Assembly: GCA_030765065.1 (NCBI GenBank) | Contig: CM060979.1 | Location: forward strand, 15,219,001-15,283,000 | Length of the DNA stretch: 64,000 nt | Source of the DNA: Deroplatys truncata | Taxonomy: Eukaryota; Arthropoda; Insecta; Mantodea; Mantidae | Reading direction: 5' to 3' | In this document: piece after piece, positions 46,177 to 58,079 of the stretch | Layout of the letters: each line of letters begins with the position of its first letter | Numbering within the stretch: the first letter of the stretch is position 1 | Notes under the pieces: model-generated | Database searches by the model: none | Told to the model about the DNA's origin: nothing | What the model saw: the letters and a program-made list of their open reading frames with translations, nothing else | Position numbers and translations under genes: made by a program

Positions 46177-47118
46177 AAATATATTTAAAATAAAATATTG
46201 CGCCTACAGTGATTGAATATACATGACATTAAAAGGGAAATCTCAATTAATGGGACTAAAAATTTCATATTTTGGACATTTAATCTACCCTTAATTGTCT
46301 ACTAAAGGAAGATAATTGTAACCTAACTAAGTGATTGCAAAGCACAGAACGCTTTTGTTGATGACGTCTTTCTTAATGACTGTATGAAGGCGTAGTACCC
46401 CATGGCACTGTGTAGCAGTTAAAAAACAAGTGACATTATTAAGGCGGGGGAGAGACAGAATCCCTGGCGCCTGGAACAAGAAGAAAAATAAATTTAGCAA
46501 GTCGAGAGAAAACAAGCGAACATGTGAGGAAGCGGGCAGTGGTTGCTTGTGCCGGACAAAAAACTTCATCAGCAGGAAAAATAAACAATCAAACAATGTG
46601 CAGAGTCATTCCGCACCAAATGAAATCCTTACACAACAAAAGTCGGCCCTTCCAGTCCTTAAAAACAACATGCAGCTGTTGTTGGAGGTGGAAGACATTC
46701 CCAAACGTACCAACATCGCCTTTTCACACGTGAGCAAACTGCTTCATTTTTAGACTCTACCATACGTTTTGGATGAAAAATTAGAGGCCAATAGACTATG
46801 ATAGACAGGGAGGTGAAAAGCGAAATTTTACACGGCATTCTGATTTCACGCATTAAGGATGTACCATTTCAAAACAACAATGGGGTGGAAGTTGGTGTCT
46901 AAAAGCAGCGATGAAATGAAAATAGTCCTGTACAAGAAACTAACCATAGAGGTTACAATATACGATAGATTACAAGGTAAACCTGACATTTTTGCACCAT
47001 TATGGAATGCGATATTAGAATGTGGTGATATTGGGATGTTACGTTCCATACATAATTGGTAGCTCCTCCACAATAATATGTACATGTTACACGTGTTGAG
47101 AAGGTTGCGTTGGCAAGG
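46177..47118. other. No recognisable gene
   Basis: Frames of 67-107 codons exist at 46430-46753 and 46859-47062 but carry no family motif, and frames overlap on both strands. Confidence 0.5.
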
Positions 47119-47825
47119 TTGTCCGTGTCTGTGTGTGTGTCTGTGAACAGCATAACTCAGAAACGAACAGTCGGATAAACACCAAACTTGGTATTTAGGT
47201 TCAGCATCTTCCAGAGATGCGACACGTAGGTTTTCAAGAAAATCACCCCACCCCATATTACCCTTTACATGGAACATTTTTCGAAAATTTTCATTTTCTC
47301 AAAAATGGCTCTAACGATTTTGATTAAAATATCATATGTTTAAGATATTTTCATGACAAATGAAATGTATATCTCGAATTTCCTGGGAATGTCTCCAAAA
47401 GTATTCTTTATTGTGAACGACTTTTGCATGACTGGTAAACCATAAGAGATAGACAAAATTTTACTACACAAAAAATGTAGATCGCGTTAAATTACACAAT
47501 TTATGTCATATACATTTTTTTGTTGTTGAGTGAACCATTTTCGAGATATTGCCTGTTATTCCCTTAAATTTTCCAATACTTTTCCTCAAATGGGAATTCG
47601 TTATTCCGTTTTTTATGTCCTGGACATGCAAAGAGAATGGAATACGGCACATAGCAATCAGCTCTTAAAATATTTGACTATCGCTTAAAGCCTACCATAT
47701 TCCCCTTGCATCTACAAGAAAATTAGCAATAAGATTAACATCTCGATTAACATGAAGTATATGGAGAATAAGGTTTGTAAAAATAGTTTGTACAGGAGTA
47801 GAGAAAGTCATATGAGTGCATATAT
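47119..47825 (+). mobile_element. HT unit, 5'-truncated H plus T
   Basis: Starts inside the H module just before the GTGTGTCT tract (TGTCCGTGTCTG). H continues to 47612, then T to AGTAGAGAAAGTCATATGAG at 47819. The first 120 bp of H and the final hairpin arm are missing or altered. Confidence 0.8.
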
Positions 47826-47837
47826 GTCATATGTCAT

Positions 47838-48225
47838 ATGTCATGTTAGAGTTCTTCTGAAGCAGTGCTGGGAGCAATATTATAAAGCTGCTTTCGCTGC
47901 TCGAAGAATATGCCAAGTCGAAGGTGAAAGTGTCGTTGGCGAGCGTGTAGCAAATGATGGTTCCAGGGTTTCAGTAATGGATATGAAAACATCTCAACGT
48001 TCTGGAATATTGAAAATATACGCAGAGTTTTGGAAGAAAATCCTTAGTCAAGCATTCGGAGGCTGTCAGAAGAACTTGATGCTTCAAAAGATACGATACA
48101 TCGCCATGTTAAGACACTTAAAAAATCATTCAGAAGCTGTAAATTTCTACCAAATGAATTGGCACCTGATCAAGCTTAACGTAGAGTGACTATCTGTTGT
48201 CAGCTTGTCGCTAATCCCTGTGATG
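47838..48225 (+). pseudogene. Mariner transposase N-terminal fragment
   Basis: Across two frames it reads AARRICQVEGE, VGERVA then a WFQGF-like helix-turn-helix block, NIRRVLEENPQSSIRRLSEE, LDASKDTIHRHVKTLKK and FLPNELAPDQA, then RRVTICCQLV. This is the DNA-binding half of a mariner transposase up to the linker before the first catalytic Asp. It is cut at 48234 by an HT unit, and the catalytic half is not found on the other side. Confidence 0.75.
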
Positions 48226-48233
48226 ATCTGATG

Positions 48234-49305
48234 GTATTTTAATCAAAATCGTTAGAGCCATTTTTGAGAAAATCAACATTTTCCATGTAAAGGGTAGTCT
48301 GGGGTGGCGGGATTTTCTTGAAAATCTTCGTGCCGCCTACTTGTAAGATACTAATCTCGACTACCAAGTTTGGTACTTATCCCATTTTTAGTTTTTGAAT
48401 TATACTGTTCGCAGTCACACAGACAGACACACACACCGGGCATGTTTCCAAAAATTCTTTATTTGGATTCAGACGCCACAAAACATGCATTTTCGGTGAA
48501 ATCTCGGAATCGAATTTTTGGGTGGAATGCAATATTTCCTCTATTTACTATACATACTAGAGAAAGTAAAAAAAAAAGAATCTGACGTGTTACACTCACA
48601 CGACTTTCTCTACTCTTGTACAAACTATTTTTACAAACACTTATTCTCCATCTACTTCATGTTAATCGAGATAAACATTTGCAGAGTCTATCTTATTGCT
48701 AATTTTCTTGTAGATGTAAGGGCAATATATATTTACAAGGGCAATATAGAAATACAGTAGCCTTTAAGCACATACATATCTCTTAATAGCTGGTTGCTAG
48801 GTGCAGCACCATTCCCTTTCCCACAGATTAATACTCTTGGCATATCAAAGACAAAAAAATCAATAACGAATTCCCATTTGAGAAAATATGTATTGAAAAA
48901 TTTAAGGGAATAACAAGCAATATCTCGAAAATGGTTCACTCAACAAAAAAAATGTATATGACATAAATTGTGTATTTTAACGCGATCTACATTTTTTGTG
49001 TTGTAAAACTTTGTCTATCTCTTATGGTTTACCAGTTATGCAAAAGTCGTTCACAATGAAGAATACTTTTGGAGACATTCCCAGAAAATTCAAGATATAC
49101 ATCTTATTTGTCATGAAAGTATCTTAAATGTATGATATTTTAATCAAAATCGTTAGAGCCGTTTTTGAGAAAATATAAATTTTCGAAAAATGTTCCATGT
49201 AAAGGGTAATCTAGGGTGGGGGGATTTTCTTGAAAACCTTCGTGTCGCATCTCTGGAAGATACTGAACCTAAATATCATGTTTGGTGTTTATCCGACTGT
49301 TCGTA
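48234..49305 (-). mobile_element. HT pieces: H, T, H (partial), minus
   Basis: 48234-48569 is an H start region that is diverged (ends CATACTAGAGAAAGTAA). 48581-48858 is a full T (TCTGACGTGTTACACTCACA). 48859-49305 is an H that stops abruptly at ATCCGACTGTTCG, just before the microsatellite. Confidence 0.8.
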
Positions 49306-49417
49306 GATTAACTAACGTGGAACTAAATAATTTAACACGTGTGCTTAGGTTTGCGTCAAGCGGCATTGATAAATTCTTGTTAATGCACAATTTTATTAAA
49401 TAAGCGGTAACACCCCG

Positions 49418-49419
<2 letters not shown>

Positions 49420-49459
<40 letters not shown>
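49420..49459. repeat. (CA)n microsatellite
   Basis: An uninterrupted run of about 20 AC units, not within an HT element. Confidence 0.97.
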
Positions 49460-49460
<1 letters not shown>

Positions 49461-49469
49461 GCTCAAATT

Positions 49470-49620
49470 TATACACCGGGCTCTGGGCATACCGTAAAAT
49501 GTTTTTGTTTAGAGACAACTTTCTGGATCGCAGCCGGGAATCGAACCCGAAACACCTTATATAGCAGGCAGTTTCTCTACGGAAGGAGCTCTGTAACCAG
49601 TAATAGCAGTTAAGAGTATT
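49470..49620 (-). mobile_element. Possible tRNA-derived SINE head
   Basis: The minus strand contains GGGTTCGATTCCCGGCTGCG, a B-box/T-arm segment, preceded by TCCGTAGAGAAACTGCC as an A-box candidate. There is no convincing cloverleaf. It may be a tRNA-like SINE distinct from the 26070 family. Confidence 0.4.
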
Positions 49621-49959
49621 AGTTTTCAAGCACTGGTCTTTGATTTAGCAGTCTCCTCTCTGTCCGATTGGAGTTCCCTTTTGCAGCTCTGCTTAGGCAA
49701 ACCTTTTGGCATCCGCGCTATCCGGTACAAACTAACGTAAACTAAGGACGGCTTGTGTGGCCCACCAGGTATATATAGCGACTCAAATTAGATCGTTTAT
49801 CGCCCTGACATGCGCCATCACTCATCTTTGTTTTTTACAAACCTGAGTTAGACTGCGACCCCATTATCGGCATCTGTGTAGTAAGTAATTATATTTGCAT
49901 CATCGATATTTTCTATGCGGGTCTTTGAGGTTTTAATTCTCTCAATGTTCTAGAAACGT

Positions 49960-50860
49960 CGCTGTTACTCTTAAAGACTCCTGACTCCAGCGGCTATCGA
50001 AGTTTTGACGGCTATCAATGAAAGACATCGATCCTGAGAAGGTATCTGTGGTTTAGATTCCCGCCGATGGGTTTCCCTGAGCGTGAGTGGTTTCCTCGGA
50101 TTACTTCCTGCATCCATTGTCTTCCTTATCATATGTTTCAGGGTTGTAGGACGAGGCGACGGTGTTCGGCGGGTTGCGACTGGGCGGTAGATGTGCACCC
50201 TAGAGGCTTCCTTACTGGAGTCGCTGCGGGATTGCTCATTTAGGACCCTTTCCCATTGAGCCCGCTAGGAGGTACTGCCGGCGGTTAGGAGGCTTGTGGG
50301 TGGCCCCGGGCAGCGTCGAATGCGTTCCATCTGGGAACATTAGGAACCAGTCCATGCTTGCGCCCGTCGTCACCCTCCGGGACTCTTACCTCATCCTAGG
50401 GGTCAGGATGGAAGCAAAAAGGGCCGTTTCGGCCTACATCCGGTGCTCTGCCTCCGTTGCGCGGACTCTCCGTTCGTCCGTACCTTTACCTTTTACCACA
50501 AATTCCCTGTCTCGTCATTCTCTCTCATTACGTTTCTCCTTTCACTTTTCAGGTGAGCTTCGAGGCTGCGCAGTATTAGTCCGTGTGGCGCAAATGCTTT
50601 CTAGACCGTTCTTTGAGCCGTCAAGGTGGGTCGAGTTCTCCCCGAATCAGGCACATGGTAGACCTCTTTGAGCAGACCGATAATGTGATTGGGTCTTACA
50701 GCCTGGTGTCCTTAGGGACCCCTTCGCGTCACTGTGACCCGTCTGCCTGCAAGCCATTGTCTCCTGAGGTTTCATCCGTTAGTCCTGGGGGGTCGAGGTT
50801 AGCGAGGTGTCACCCTCCGTTAATGAGTGATAGTCGCTGTTAACTCTTGATGGTAAACAT
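49960..50860. repeat. GC-rich dispersed repeat, copy 2
   Basis: On the minus strand 50180-50090 shares CCGCCGAACACCGTCGCC, TACAACCCTGAAACATATGA and AAGGAAGACAATGG with 16888-16965. The adjoining GC-rich part to 50850 has frames of 86-125 codons without recognised domains. It is bordered by an HT fragment at 50993. Confidence 0.58.
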
Positions 50861-50992
50861 ATAATATATCCGTTGGAGCGCTTATTCCGTGGACAACTGT
50901 GAGCTTAGTTTGACAAATTGTCTCCCACTGACTCCTTTTGTGACGATATACGTCCATATTGTTTCATTCAAAGCATTTCTAGGACAAAAAAA

Positions 50993-51690
50993 TCTGATGT
51001 GATACATTCACATGACTTTCTCTGTGGTTTATCAGAGGGTATACAAACTATTCTTACTAAAGCTTTTTCTTCTATCTACTTCATTTTAATACAAATAAAC
51101 CTTTTCAGAAACAGCTACATTACACATTTCGTTATAGATACAAAGAGAACAGCGATAGTCAAATGTTTAACAACTGGACGCTATATGCTGGCCTTAAAAT
51201 TCCATACTGTTTCCATGACATCACGAGAAACAGCTGAATGTTGAAATGAGGTTTAACAAAATGACAAAATTATTGAGCAATTCTAAACTTAATAACGGAT
51301 ACCTGAAATGGTTGATGCTATAGAAAGTTAATTGAAATAAGGTGTGTGTTTTGAAGAGATCTACCTGTTTTTGTATACTACGTGTTCGTACTTGGCTTAA
51401 CGTTTACCAATGATACAAAACTCTTTCCAAATGTAGAGGATTTCAGAGGGTATTCCCAGAAAATTCAAAATATGAATTTTGTCATGTGAATATCTTTAAT
51501 ATACGGTATTTTAATCAAAATCCTTACAGCCATGTTTTAGAAAATGTAAAATTACGAAAAAAAACTCCATTAAGCGCTAGTTTCGTGTGGGGGGATTTTC
51601 GTGAAAATCTTCGTGTTACATATTTAGAAGCTACTGACCTAATTACCCGGTTTAGTATTTATCCGAGTTCTGCTGGTCACATACACACAT
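50993..51690 (-). mobile_element. HT subfamily II, nearly full, minus
   Basis: Plus-strand start TCTGATGTGATACATTCACA, then ACTATTCTTACTAAAGC, TTGTTATAGATACAAAGAG-like, CATGACATCACGAGAAACAG, GGGTATTCCCAGAAAATTC and GGGGGGATTTTCGTGAAAAT. It ends at ACACATACACACATACAT, where a SINE begins. Confidence 0.75.
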
Positions 51691-51697
51691 ACATATC

Positions 51698-51963
51698 GTT
51701 CTCCGTGCTTCTAGTTCTCAGTCGCGGGTTCAAACCCGGCAGAGGGCGATGGATGTTTTCGCGCGTAAAAATCCTTAGCATGGCTTCCTTCAGAAAACAA
51801 GTAAGGCTGGTGGTCCCGTGTCGTAGATTTACGGCACGTAAAAGAACCTCAAGCCTGATAAAGAGGCCTCTGAGCAAAATTACCGATCTTTCACGCCCAA
51901 TATAGAATGGGACGCTAAGCTTATAGTTAAAGAACGTCCATGAGTAAAACTCAATTCTATCAT
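51698..51963 (+). mobile_element. tRNA-derived SINE, plus strand
   Basis: The head is partly deleted (GTTCTCCGTGCTTCTAG) but the B box GGTTCAAACCCGGC and the body are well preserved (CCCGTGTCGTAGATTTACGG, GAGCAAAATTACCGATC, CCCAATATAGAATGGGACGC). It ends in an A-rich tail near 51960. It sits inside the microsatellite region of an old HT copy. Confidence 0.86.
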
Positions 51964-51966
51964 ACA

Positions 51967-53423
51967 TACATCCACATAAGCTTCTCTACCCTCTACCGTT
52001 TATTAGTGTGTATACAAACTCTTCTTACAAAAGCTTTTTAATTTCTCTACTACGTATAGTAAGTAGGGGAAGTATTGTATTCCACCCAAAAATTCGATAC
52101 CGATATTTCACCGGAAATACATTTTTTGAGACCACTGAAACAAAAAACATTTTTGGAAACATGTCCGTGTGTGTTTCTGTGTGTGTGTCTGTGAACAGCA
52201 TAACTCAGAAACGAACAGTCGGATAAACACCAAACTTGGTATTTAGGTTCAGTATCTTCCAGAGATGCGACACGAAGATTTTCCAGAAAATCCCCCCACA
52301 CCAGATTACCCTTTACATGAAACATTTTTCGAAAATTTTCATATTCTCAAAAATGGTTCTAACGATTTTGATTAAAATATCATATGTTTAAGATATTTTC
52401 ATGACAAATGAAATGTATATCTCGAATTTTCTGGGAATGTCTCCAAAGTATTCTTCGTTGTGAACGACTTTTGCATAACTGGTAAACCGTAAGAGATAGA
52501 CAAACGTTTACTACACAAAAAATGTAGATCGCGTTAAAACACACAATTTATGTTATATATATTTTTGTTGTTCAGTGAACCATTTTCAAGATGTTGCTTG
52601 TTATTCCCTTAAATTTTCCAATACTTACACTTTTTCTCAAATGGAAATTCGTTATTCATTTTTTTTGTCCTGGTAATACAAAGAGAATGGAATGCTCCAC
52701 ATAGCAACCAGCTCTTAAAACATTTGACTATCGCTTAAAGCCTAATATTCCCCTTGCATCTACAAGAAAATTAGCAATAAGGTTAACATGAAGCATATGG
52801 GGAATAAGCGTTTGTAAAAATGGTTTGTACAAGAGTAGAGAAAGTCATGTGAGTGTAACACATCAGATTTTTGTAATAGATACAAAGAGAACACCGATAG
52901 ACAAATGTTTAACAACTGAACGCTATATGCTGTCCTTAAAATTCCATACTGTTTCCATGACATCGCGAGAAACAACTGAATGTCGACAGGAATTGAAATT
53001 TCTTCCGAATGAAGAGGACTTTACAGGCTATTTTCAGAAAATTCAAGGTATAGATTTTATTTGTGGTGTAAATATCTTAAATACATAGTATTTTAATCAA
53101 AATCGTTACAGCTATATTTTAGGAAAGCAATAGTTTCGAATAATGTTCCATGTGAAGGGTCATTTGGGTTGAGGGGGTTTTCTTAAAATCTCCCTGTCAC
53201 ACTTTGAAAGGTACTGAGTCGAATTACGTATTTTGGTGTTTATCTTACTTTTAGTTTTTTAGTTATGCTGTTCACATACATACACACACACCAGTCTATT
53301 TTTAAAAATCCTTCTTTTGGTTTCAAGGAGTCTCAAAGCACGTATTTCGGTTGAAATATCGGTATCAAATTTTTGGTAGCAGTGCAGTACCTTACCGTAC
53401 CATGTGCGTGATAAATAAAGTAA
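51967..53423 (-). mobile_element. HT subfamily II, interrupted by young HT
   Basis: The outer copy occupies 51967-52039 and 52869-53423. The left piece has CTTCTCTACCCTCTACCGTT, the right piece TAATAGATACAAAGAGAACA through to GATAAATAAAGTAAA. About 70 bp of the outer copy are missing at the junction, so the inner insertion was accompanied by loss. Confidence 0.7.
52040..52868 (+). mobile_element. HT unit, H-T, plus (inner)
   Basis: Starts ATTTCTCTACTACGTATAG (one base changed from ACTTTC), H/T boundary at about 52662, ends AGTAGAGAAAGTCATGTG...CACATCAGAT. The minus-strand mini-ORF MFHVKG...PTYYT is open over its full 91 codons here (52325-52050). Confidence 0.85.
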
Positions 53424-53930
53424 AAAGATCATTTTGCGTAACAGTCGCGTAAAATTATAAACCCATACTGTGACATGATCCACGAACAGTCCCTACAGCA
53501 TGTACATACGTGGTATTATCCATGAAACAAAGTAATAAAATAAAACAACAAAGCCCTGTTAATGATACGTTCTTTATGCACACTATCCTATCATGCCCCT
53601 CCTTTCCAGGCAACCTATAATTTTCGCGCATTAAGAGTTTAAAACCTTGTCGATACACTGCGAATTTCTTTTGTTCCTTTTGTCAGCCTTACAAAATCAT
53701 AGAGGTGATGTAATTCTACAAGGTATTCTTCTTGTCACCGATCTTTTGGTCTTTGTTCCTGTTTGTACCTGAGAGCTTTAGGTCGTAGTAAACATCTTTA
53801 TTAAAACAGTCATTATGACTTTACCAAATTGGAGTACTCCTGTCCTAAATATAATGACATCTATTCTTTGCAGTTTGCTTTTTCTGTGACTTTGGTTGAT
53901 TTTCATTTACTTTTATTGAAGTTGGTTGTT
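53424..53930. other. No recognisable feature
   Basis: No gene or known repeat recognised between the HT pair and the L palindrome. Confidence 0.55.
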
Positions 53931-54790
53931 GCTTCATGTATGGAAAGCCGATTTGAAATCGGTTTATTTTAGGTGTTGTATTGTAGTTATTATGTTGGGG
54001 ATCCGAACTTGAAGTAGTTGCAACCGCACGTCTGGTAAAAAGTTTCCGGTAGCCTTCGCCCCAAATGTACTTTCCGGTGGCCTTTGCCCCAAATGTTTAC
54101 AAAATATTAACTTTGTAATTTTGACTGTTTCTTTAAATATTATATATTTATGTTTGCCTCGAATGCGTCAGTATTTATTTTTAGAGAGATGAATGACTTA
54201 GCAGGGAGTGGTGCGACTGAAAAATGTAGGCTTACACAGATTATATTTTACTTCACTCCTTTTATTAATGCTTGACACGAATTAAATAACACTTCATTGA
54301 TATAGAGAGAGAGCTGTGAGATTTTTTAACTACTTGCACTTTTTAACACGTAAACTATTTTCGTCTCACACGAATACGTATTAAATTTCTCGAGGACGCA
54401 TCTCGGATCCGGTTAGGAACACTGTCTACAAGCAACTAACTTCTGAATTTGTAAACTTTCCTGTATTTCAGTTTCTGATAGGCTAATCCTACTCCATACC
54501 TTCATTTAACTAAAGCTTTTTCTGGTTGTTGATTGGCTATTTATAATTTGTCTCAAAATTTACATTATTGTTGCTCCGATAATGACTAGTAGCATTATTA
54601 AACTTTCTTACTCATTATTGCCTCAAGGTAACCTCATTGTTAGCAACTTTTAACCTATTTCTCTCACAGCTCCTACATTATTAAATTACGTAATACATTC
54701 ACATAACATTATTAAACATGTATACAATAATATAAGCGTATACAATGACTGTAATATACACTTTGTTTATCTTGTTATATACACATATTG
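53931..54790 (-). mobile_element. L element copy 7a, left palindrome arm
   Basis: Minus-strand L copy with CCTTCGCCCCAAATGTACTT duplicated in tandem (54055-54090), TTGCCTCGAATGCGTCAG, CTTTTATTAATGC and GATAGGCTAATCC. It lacks the terminal ~90 bp (TGAGGCAG...GCCCGCC) and joins copy 7b at about 54790. Confidence 0.72.
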
Positions 54791-55662
54791 CATATGTAAC
54801 AATATCTAAAAAGTATATATTGCGGTCATTGTATATGTTTATATTATTGTATCCATGTGTAATAATGTTATGTGAATGTATTACGTAATTTAATAATGTA
54901 GGAGCTGTGAGAAAAATAGGTTAAAAGTTGCTAACAATGAGGTAACCTTGAGGCAATAATGAATTAGAAAGTTTAAATGCTACTGGTAATTCTTGGAGCT
55001 ACTGGTAATTTTTGTGACAGTTTATAAAATAGCCAATCAACAACCAGAAAGAAAAAGCTTTAGTTAAATGAAAGTATTCTATTGGAGTACGATTAGCCAA
55101 TCAGAAACTGAAATATAGCAAAATTTACAAATTCAGAGTTCAGTTCTTATAGACAGTGTTCCTAACCGGACGCGAGATGTGTCCTCGAGAAATTTAATGC
55201 GTATTCAGTGTGAGACGAAAATAGTTTACGTGTTAAAAACTGCAGGTAATTTACAAAATAATCTCAAGGCTCTCTCTCTATATCAGTGAAGTGTTATTTA
55301 AATCGTGTCAAGCATTAATAAAAGGAGTGAAGTAAAATTATAATCTACATTCTTCAGTCGCACCACTCCCTGCTAAGACATTCATGTCTCTAACAATAAT
55401 ACTGACGCAGCCGAGGCAAACATAAATATATAATATTTAAAGAAACAGTCAAATTACAAAGTTGATATTTTTAAACTTGGGGCGAAGGCTACCGGAAACT
55501 TTTTACCATACGTGCGGTTGCAACTACTTCAAGTCCGGCTCCCCAACAGTTGAAATATAATACTTCTTCAAACTGCTTTCCATACGTAGCAACAACAAAC
55601 TTTTCAATTTGGCTCCCAAAACGTGGGGCAAATAGCATACAACAAAATAACTTCTTCAATTT
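54791..55662 (+). mobile_element. L element copy 7b, right palindrome arm
   Basis: Plus-strand L copy beginning CATATGTAACAATATCT, the mirror of the end of 7a, and running to CGGCTCCCCAACAG (55528) and a second GGCTCCCAAAACGTGGGGC (55608-55626). Together with 7a it forms an inverted repeat with arms of about 850 bp and almost no spacer. Confidence 0.72.
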
Positions 55663-55669
55663 TAAATAC

Positions 55670-56413
55670 GAGATAAACGTTTACAGAAACAGCTACATTA
55701 CACATTTCGTTATAGATACAAAGAGAACAGCGACAGTCAAATTTTTAACAACTGGACGCTATATGCTGGCCATAATATTCCATAGTTTCCATGCTATCTC
55801 AAGAAACAACTGAATGTTGGCAGGACTTTAAGAGGATGGCTAAGTATTGGATAATTCGAACCATTAATAAAGCACGTCTCGGAAATTGTTAATGCCACAT
55901 AAAAGTTGTTTGGAATAAATTGTGTGCTTTACAGATCTAAATGTTTTCTGTAGTACGTTATTGTCTATCGCTTAATGCTTACCAGTTATGCAAAGTTATA
56001 TAAATTTCCTTCCGAATGAAAAGGGCATAAGAAGATATTCCCAGACAATTGAAAATAAACACATTTTATTTGTTGTATAAACATACTTAATATATGGCAT
56101 TTTTAGTCAAGAACATTAGAGACTTTTTTTTTTTTTAGAAAATCAAGAATTTGGAATAAGGTTCCATGTAAAGAATAGTTTGAGGTTGGGGATTTCCGAA
56201 TATCTTTGTTTCGCAGCTTTGAAAGATACTAAACTTAAATTCTGTTTGATATTTATCCCACTTTTCGTTAACAGACGCAAACACGGGCCTTTATCTAAAC
56301 ATTTTTGGGGGGGGTGGGTTCAGGTCGCTTTAAAAGATTTATCTCGACATCGAATTTTTGGGTGCAAATACCATACTTCCCTTACTTGCTACGCGTAGTA
56401 GAGAATGTAAAAA
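55670..56413 (-). mobile_element. HT subfamily II, minus, T end missing
   Basis: Begins at GAGATAAACGTTTACAGAAA and runs through CGTTATAGATACAAAGAGAA and ATATTCCCAGACAATTGAAA to the end CGCGTAGTAGAGAATGTAA. The next HT unit starts directly in its terminal A-run. Confidence 0.72.
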
Positions 56414-56825
56414 TCTGATGTGTTACACTCACATGACTTTCTCTTCTCTTGTACAAAGTATTTTTACAAACGCTTATTCTCCACCCACTTCATGTTAATC
56501 GAGATAAACATTTGCAGGTGCAAGGGGAATTGGTAGGCTTTAAGCGATAGTCAATGTTTTAAGAGCTGGTTACTATGTGGAGTATTCCATTGTCTTTGCA
56601 TTACCAGGATATACAAAAACGAATAACGAATTCCCACTTGAAAAAAGTGTAAGTATTGGGAAATTCAAACAACAATTGTTCACTCCACAAAAAAAATGTG
56701 TGTTTTAACTAGATCTACATTTTTTGTGTACAGAAATTTTGTCTATCTCTTATGGTTTAACAGTTATGCAAAGGTCATTCAGAATGAAGAGGACTTTTTG
56801 GGACATTCGCACAAAATTCAAGATA

Positions 56826-58079
56826 CGAGGGGCACTATTTATATTTTGAGCCTAATAATTAAAACAAAGTAACTTCTGATTGAAAACTGCTTTATTGTTT
56901 TTCAAAATATTCTCCTTTATGATCAATACACTTTTGCTTCCGTTTGAACCATTTGTCAAAGCATTTATTCCAGTCTTCTTGAGACACCTCCAAAACATGG
57001 TTTTTGAAGGCATCAACGGCTTCTTCTGCCAACGAAAATCGTTGTCCACGCAATTTATTCTTGATGTTCGGGAACAAAAAGAAGTCATTGCCTGCAAAAT
57101 CAGGACTGTATGGCGGATGACCCATCAATTCGATTTTTTGAGCCTTCAAATACCTTGTTGTTAGACGAGATGTGTGTGCGCTCGCATTGTCTTGATGAAG
57201 ATCGATCCTACGGTTCTTGTTGGTTTTCCTTACTTCACCGGAGACTTCAGGCAAACAAATGGTTGTGTACCATTTGGTATTGACCCTGTTACGTTCCTCT
57301 AGAGGCACTGTTGCCACATGACCAGTTTTGCTGAAAAAGCCGGCGACCATTTGCTTCGAAGTGCTTCGAGTGCGAACAACTTTTGTTGGATTTGCTTCAT
57401 GTTGAAACACCCATACAGTCGACTGCTGTTTACGTTCCGGCTCATACGCATAGATCCATGATTCGTCACCTGTTACAATTTTATATACGTCTTTTGAGGA
57501 ACTCGACACGAGCATCTTTTTGAGATTGCGTCAAATTATGTGGGATCCAACGAGAGCAAACCTTTTTCACGGCTAAATAATCATGCAATATTTTATATAT
57601 TCTGGTGGAACTAATGCCTAGAGTTGCCTCAATCTCACAATATGTCGCATGACGATCTTTCATTATTGGTTTTTGCACAGCATCAATGTTTTCTGGCACA
57701 ACTAATTTTGGACGACCTTCACGAACTTCATCATTGAGCGAACGGCGGCCACGATTAAATTCGTTATACCAGCGTTTCACAGTGGCAAAGAATGTAGCTT
57801 TGTCGCCAAATGTGGAAGTTAGTTGATCGATGCACTCTTGTCTTGATAATCCACGCCGAATGTCGTAATAAATCATTGTACGAACATTTTCACGACTTAA
57901 TTCCATGTTTTTGTTGACACACTATTTTCAAGTTAGTGTAAACAAAACAAATGACGCTCTATTGAGAAAAAGTTTGAAGTAGATTATGGTCAAAAAGTCA
58001 AACTTTTCCATTGGAAACGTCAGATGGTACCTACAACATTCACGGTTGCCAAGGGTCAAAACATAAATAGTGCCCCTCG
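56826..58079 (-). mobile_element. Mariner element, complete with TIRs and TA
   Basis: Ends CGAGGGGCACTATTTATATT and AACATAAATAGTGCCCCTCG are near-perfect inverted repeats, flanked by TA on both sides (56824-56825, 58080-58081). The 1254-bp length is normal for mariner. It is inserted in a young HT unit, which makes it one of the latest events in the window. Confidence 0.95.
56892..57906 (-). pseudogene. Mariner transposase, one frameshift
   Basis: DD34D mariner transposase, which cuts and rejoins DNA at the TIRs of its own element. The N-terminal frame (57906-57481) starts MELSRENVRTMIYYDIRRG, with two helix-turn-helix regions (ATFFATVKRWYNEF; ATYCEIEATLGISSTRIYKI), and ends at VEFLK. The C-terminal frame (57515-56892) has VTGDESWIYAY (Asp 1), DLHQDNASAHTS (Asp 2) and HPPYSPDFAGNDFFLF (Asp 3); I count 34 residues between Asp 2 and Asp 3. 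The frames meet at about 57495. Family members usually have about a dozen residues more between VEFLK and VYKIVTGDE, so a short out-of-frame deletion is the probable cause. Otherwise all key residues are present. Confidence 0.93.

Noticed and set aside
46430..46753. 107-codon frame as a gene
   Set aside because: No motif, and overlapping frames are open on both strands. There is no supporting signal.
56880..57164. 94-codon plus-strand frame
   Set aside because: Antisense shadow of the mariner transposase catalytic half.
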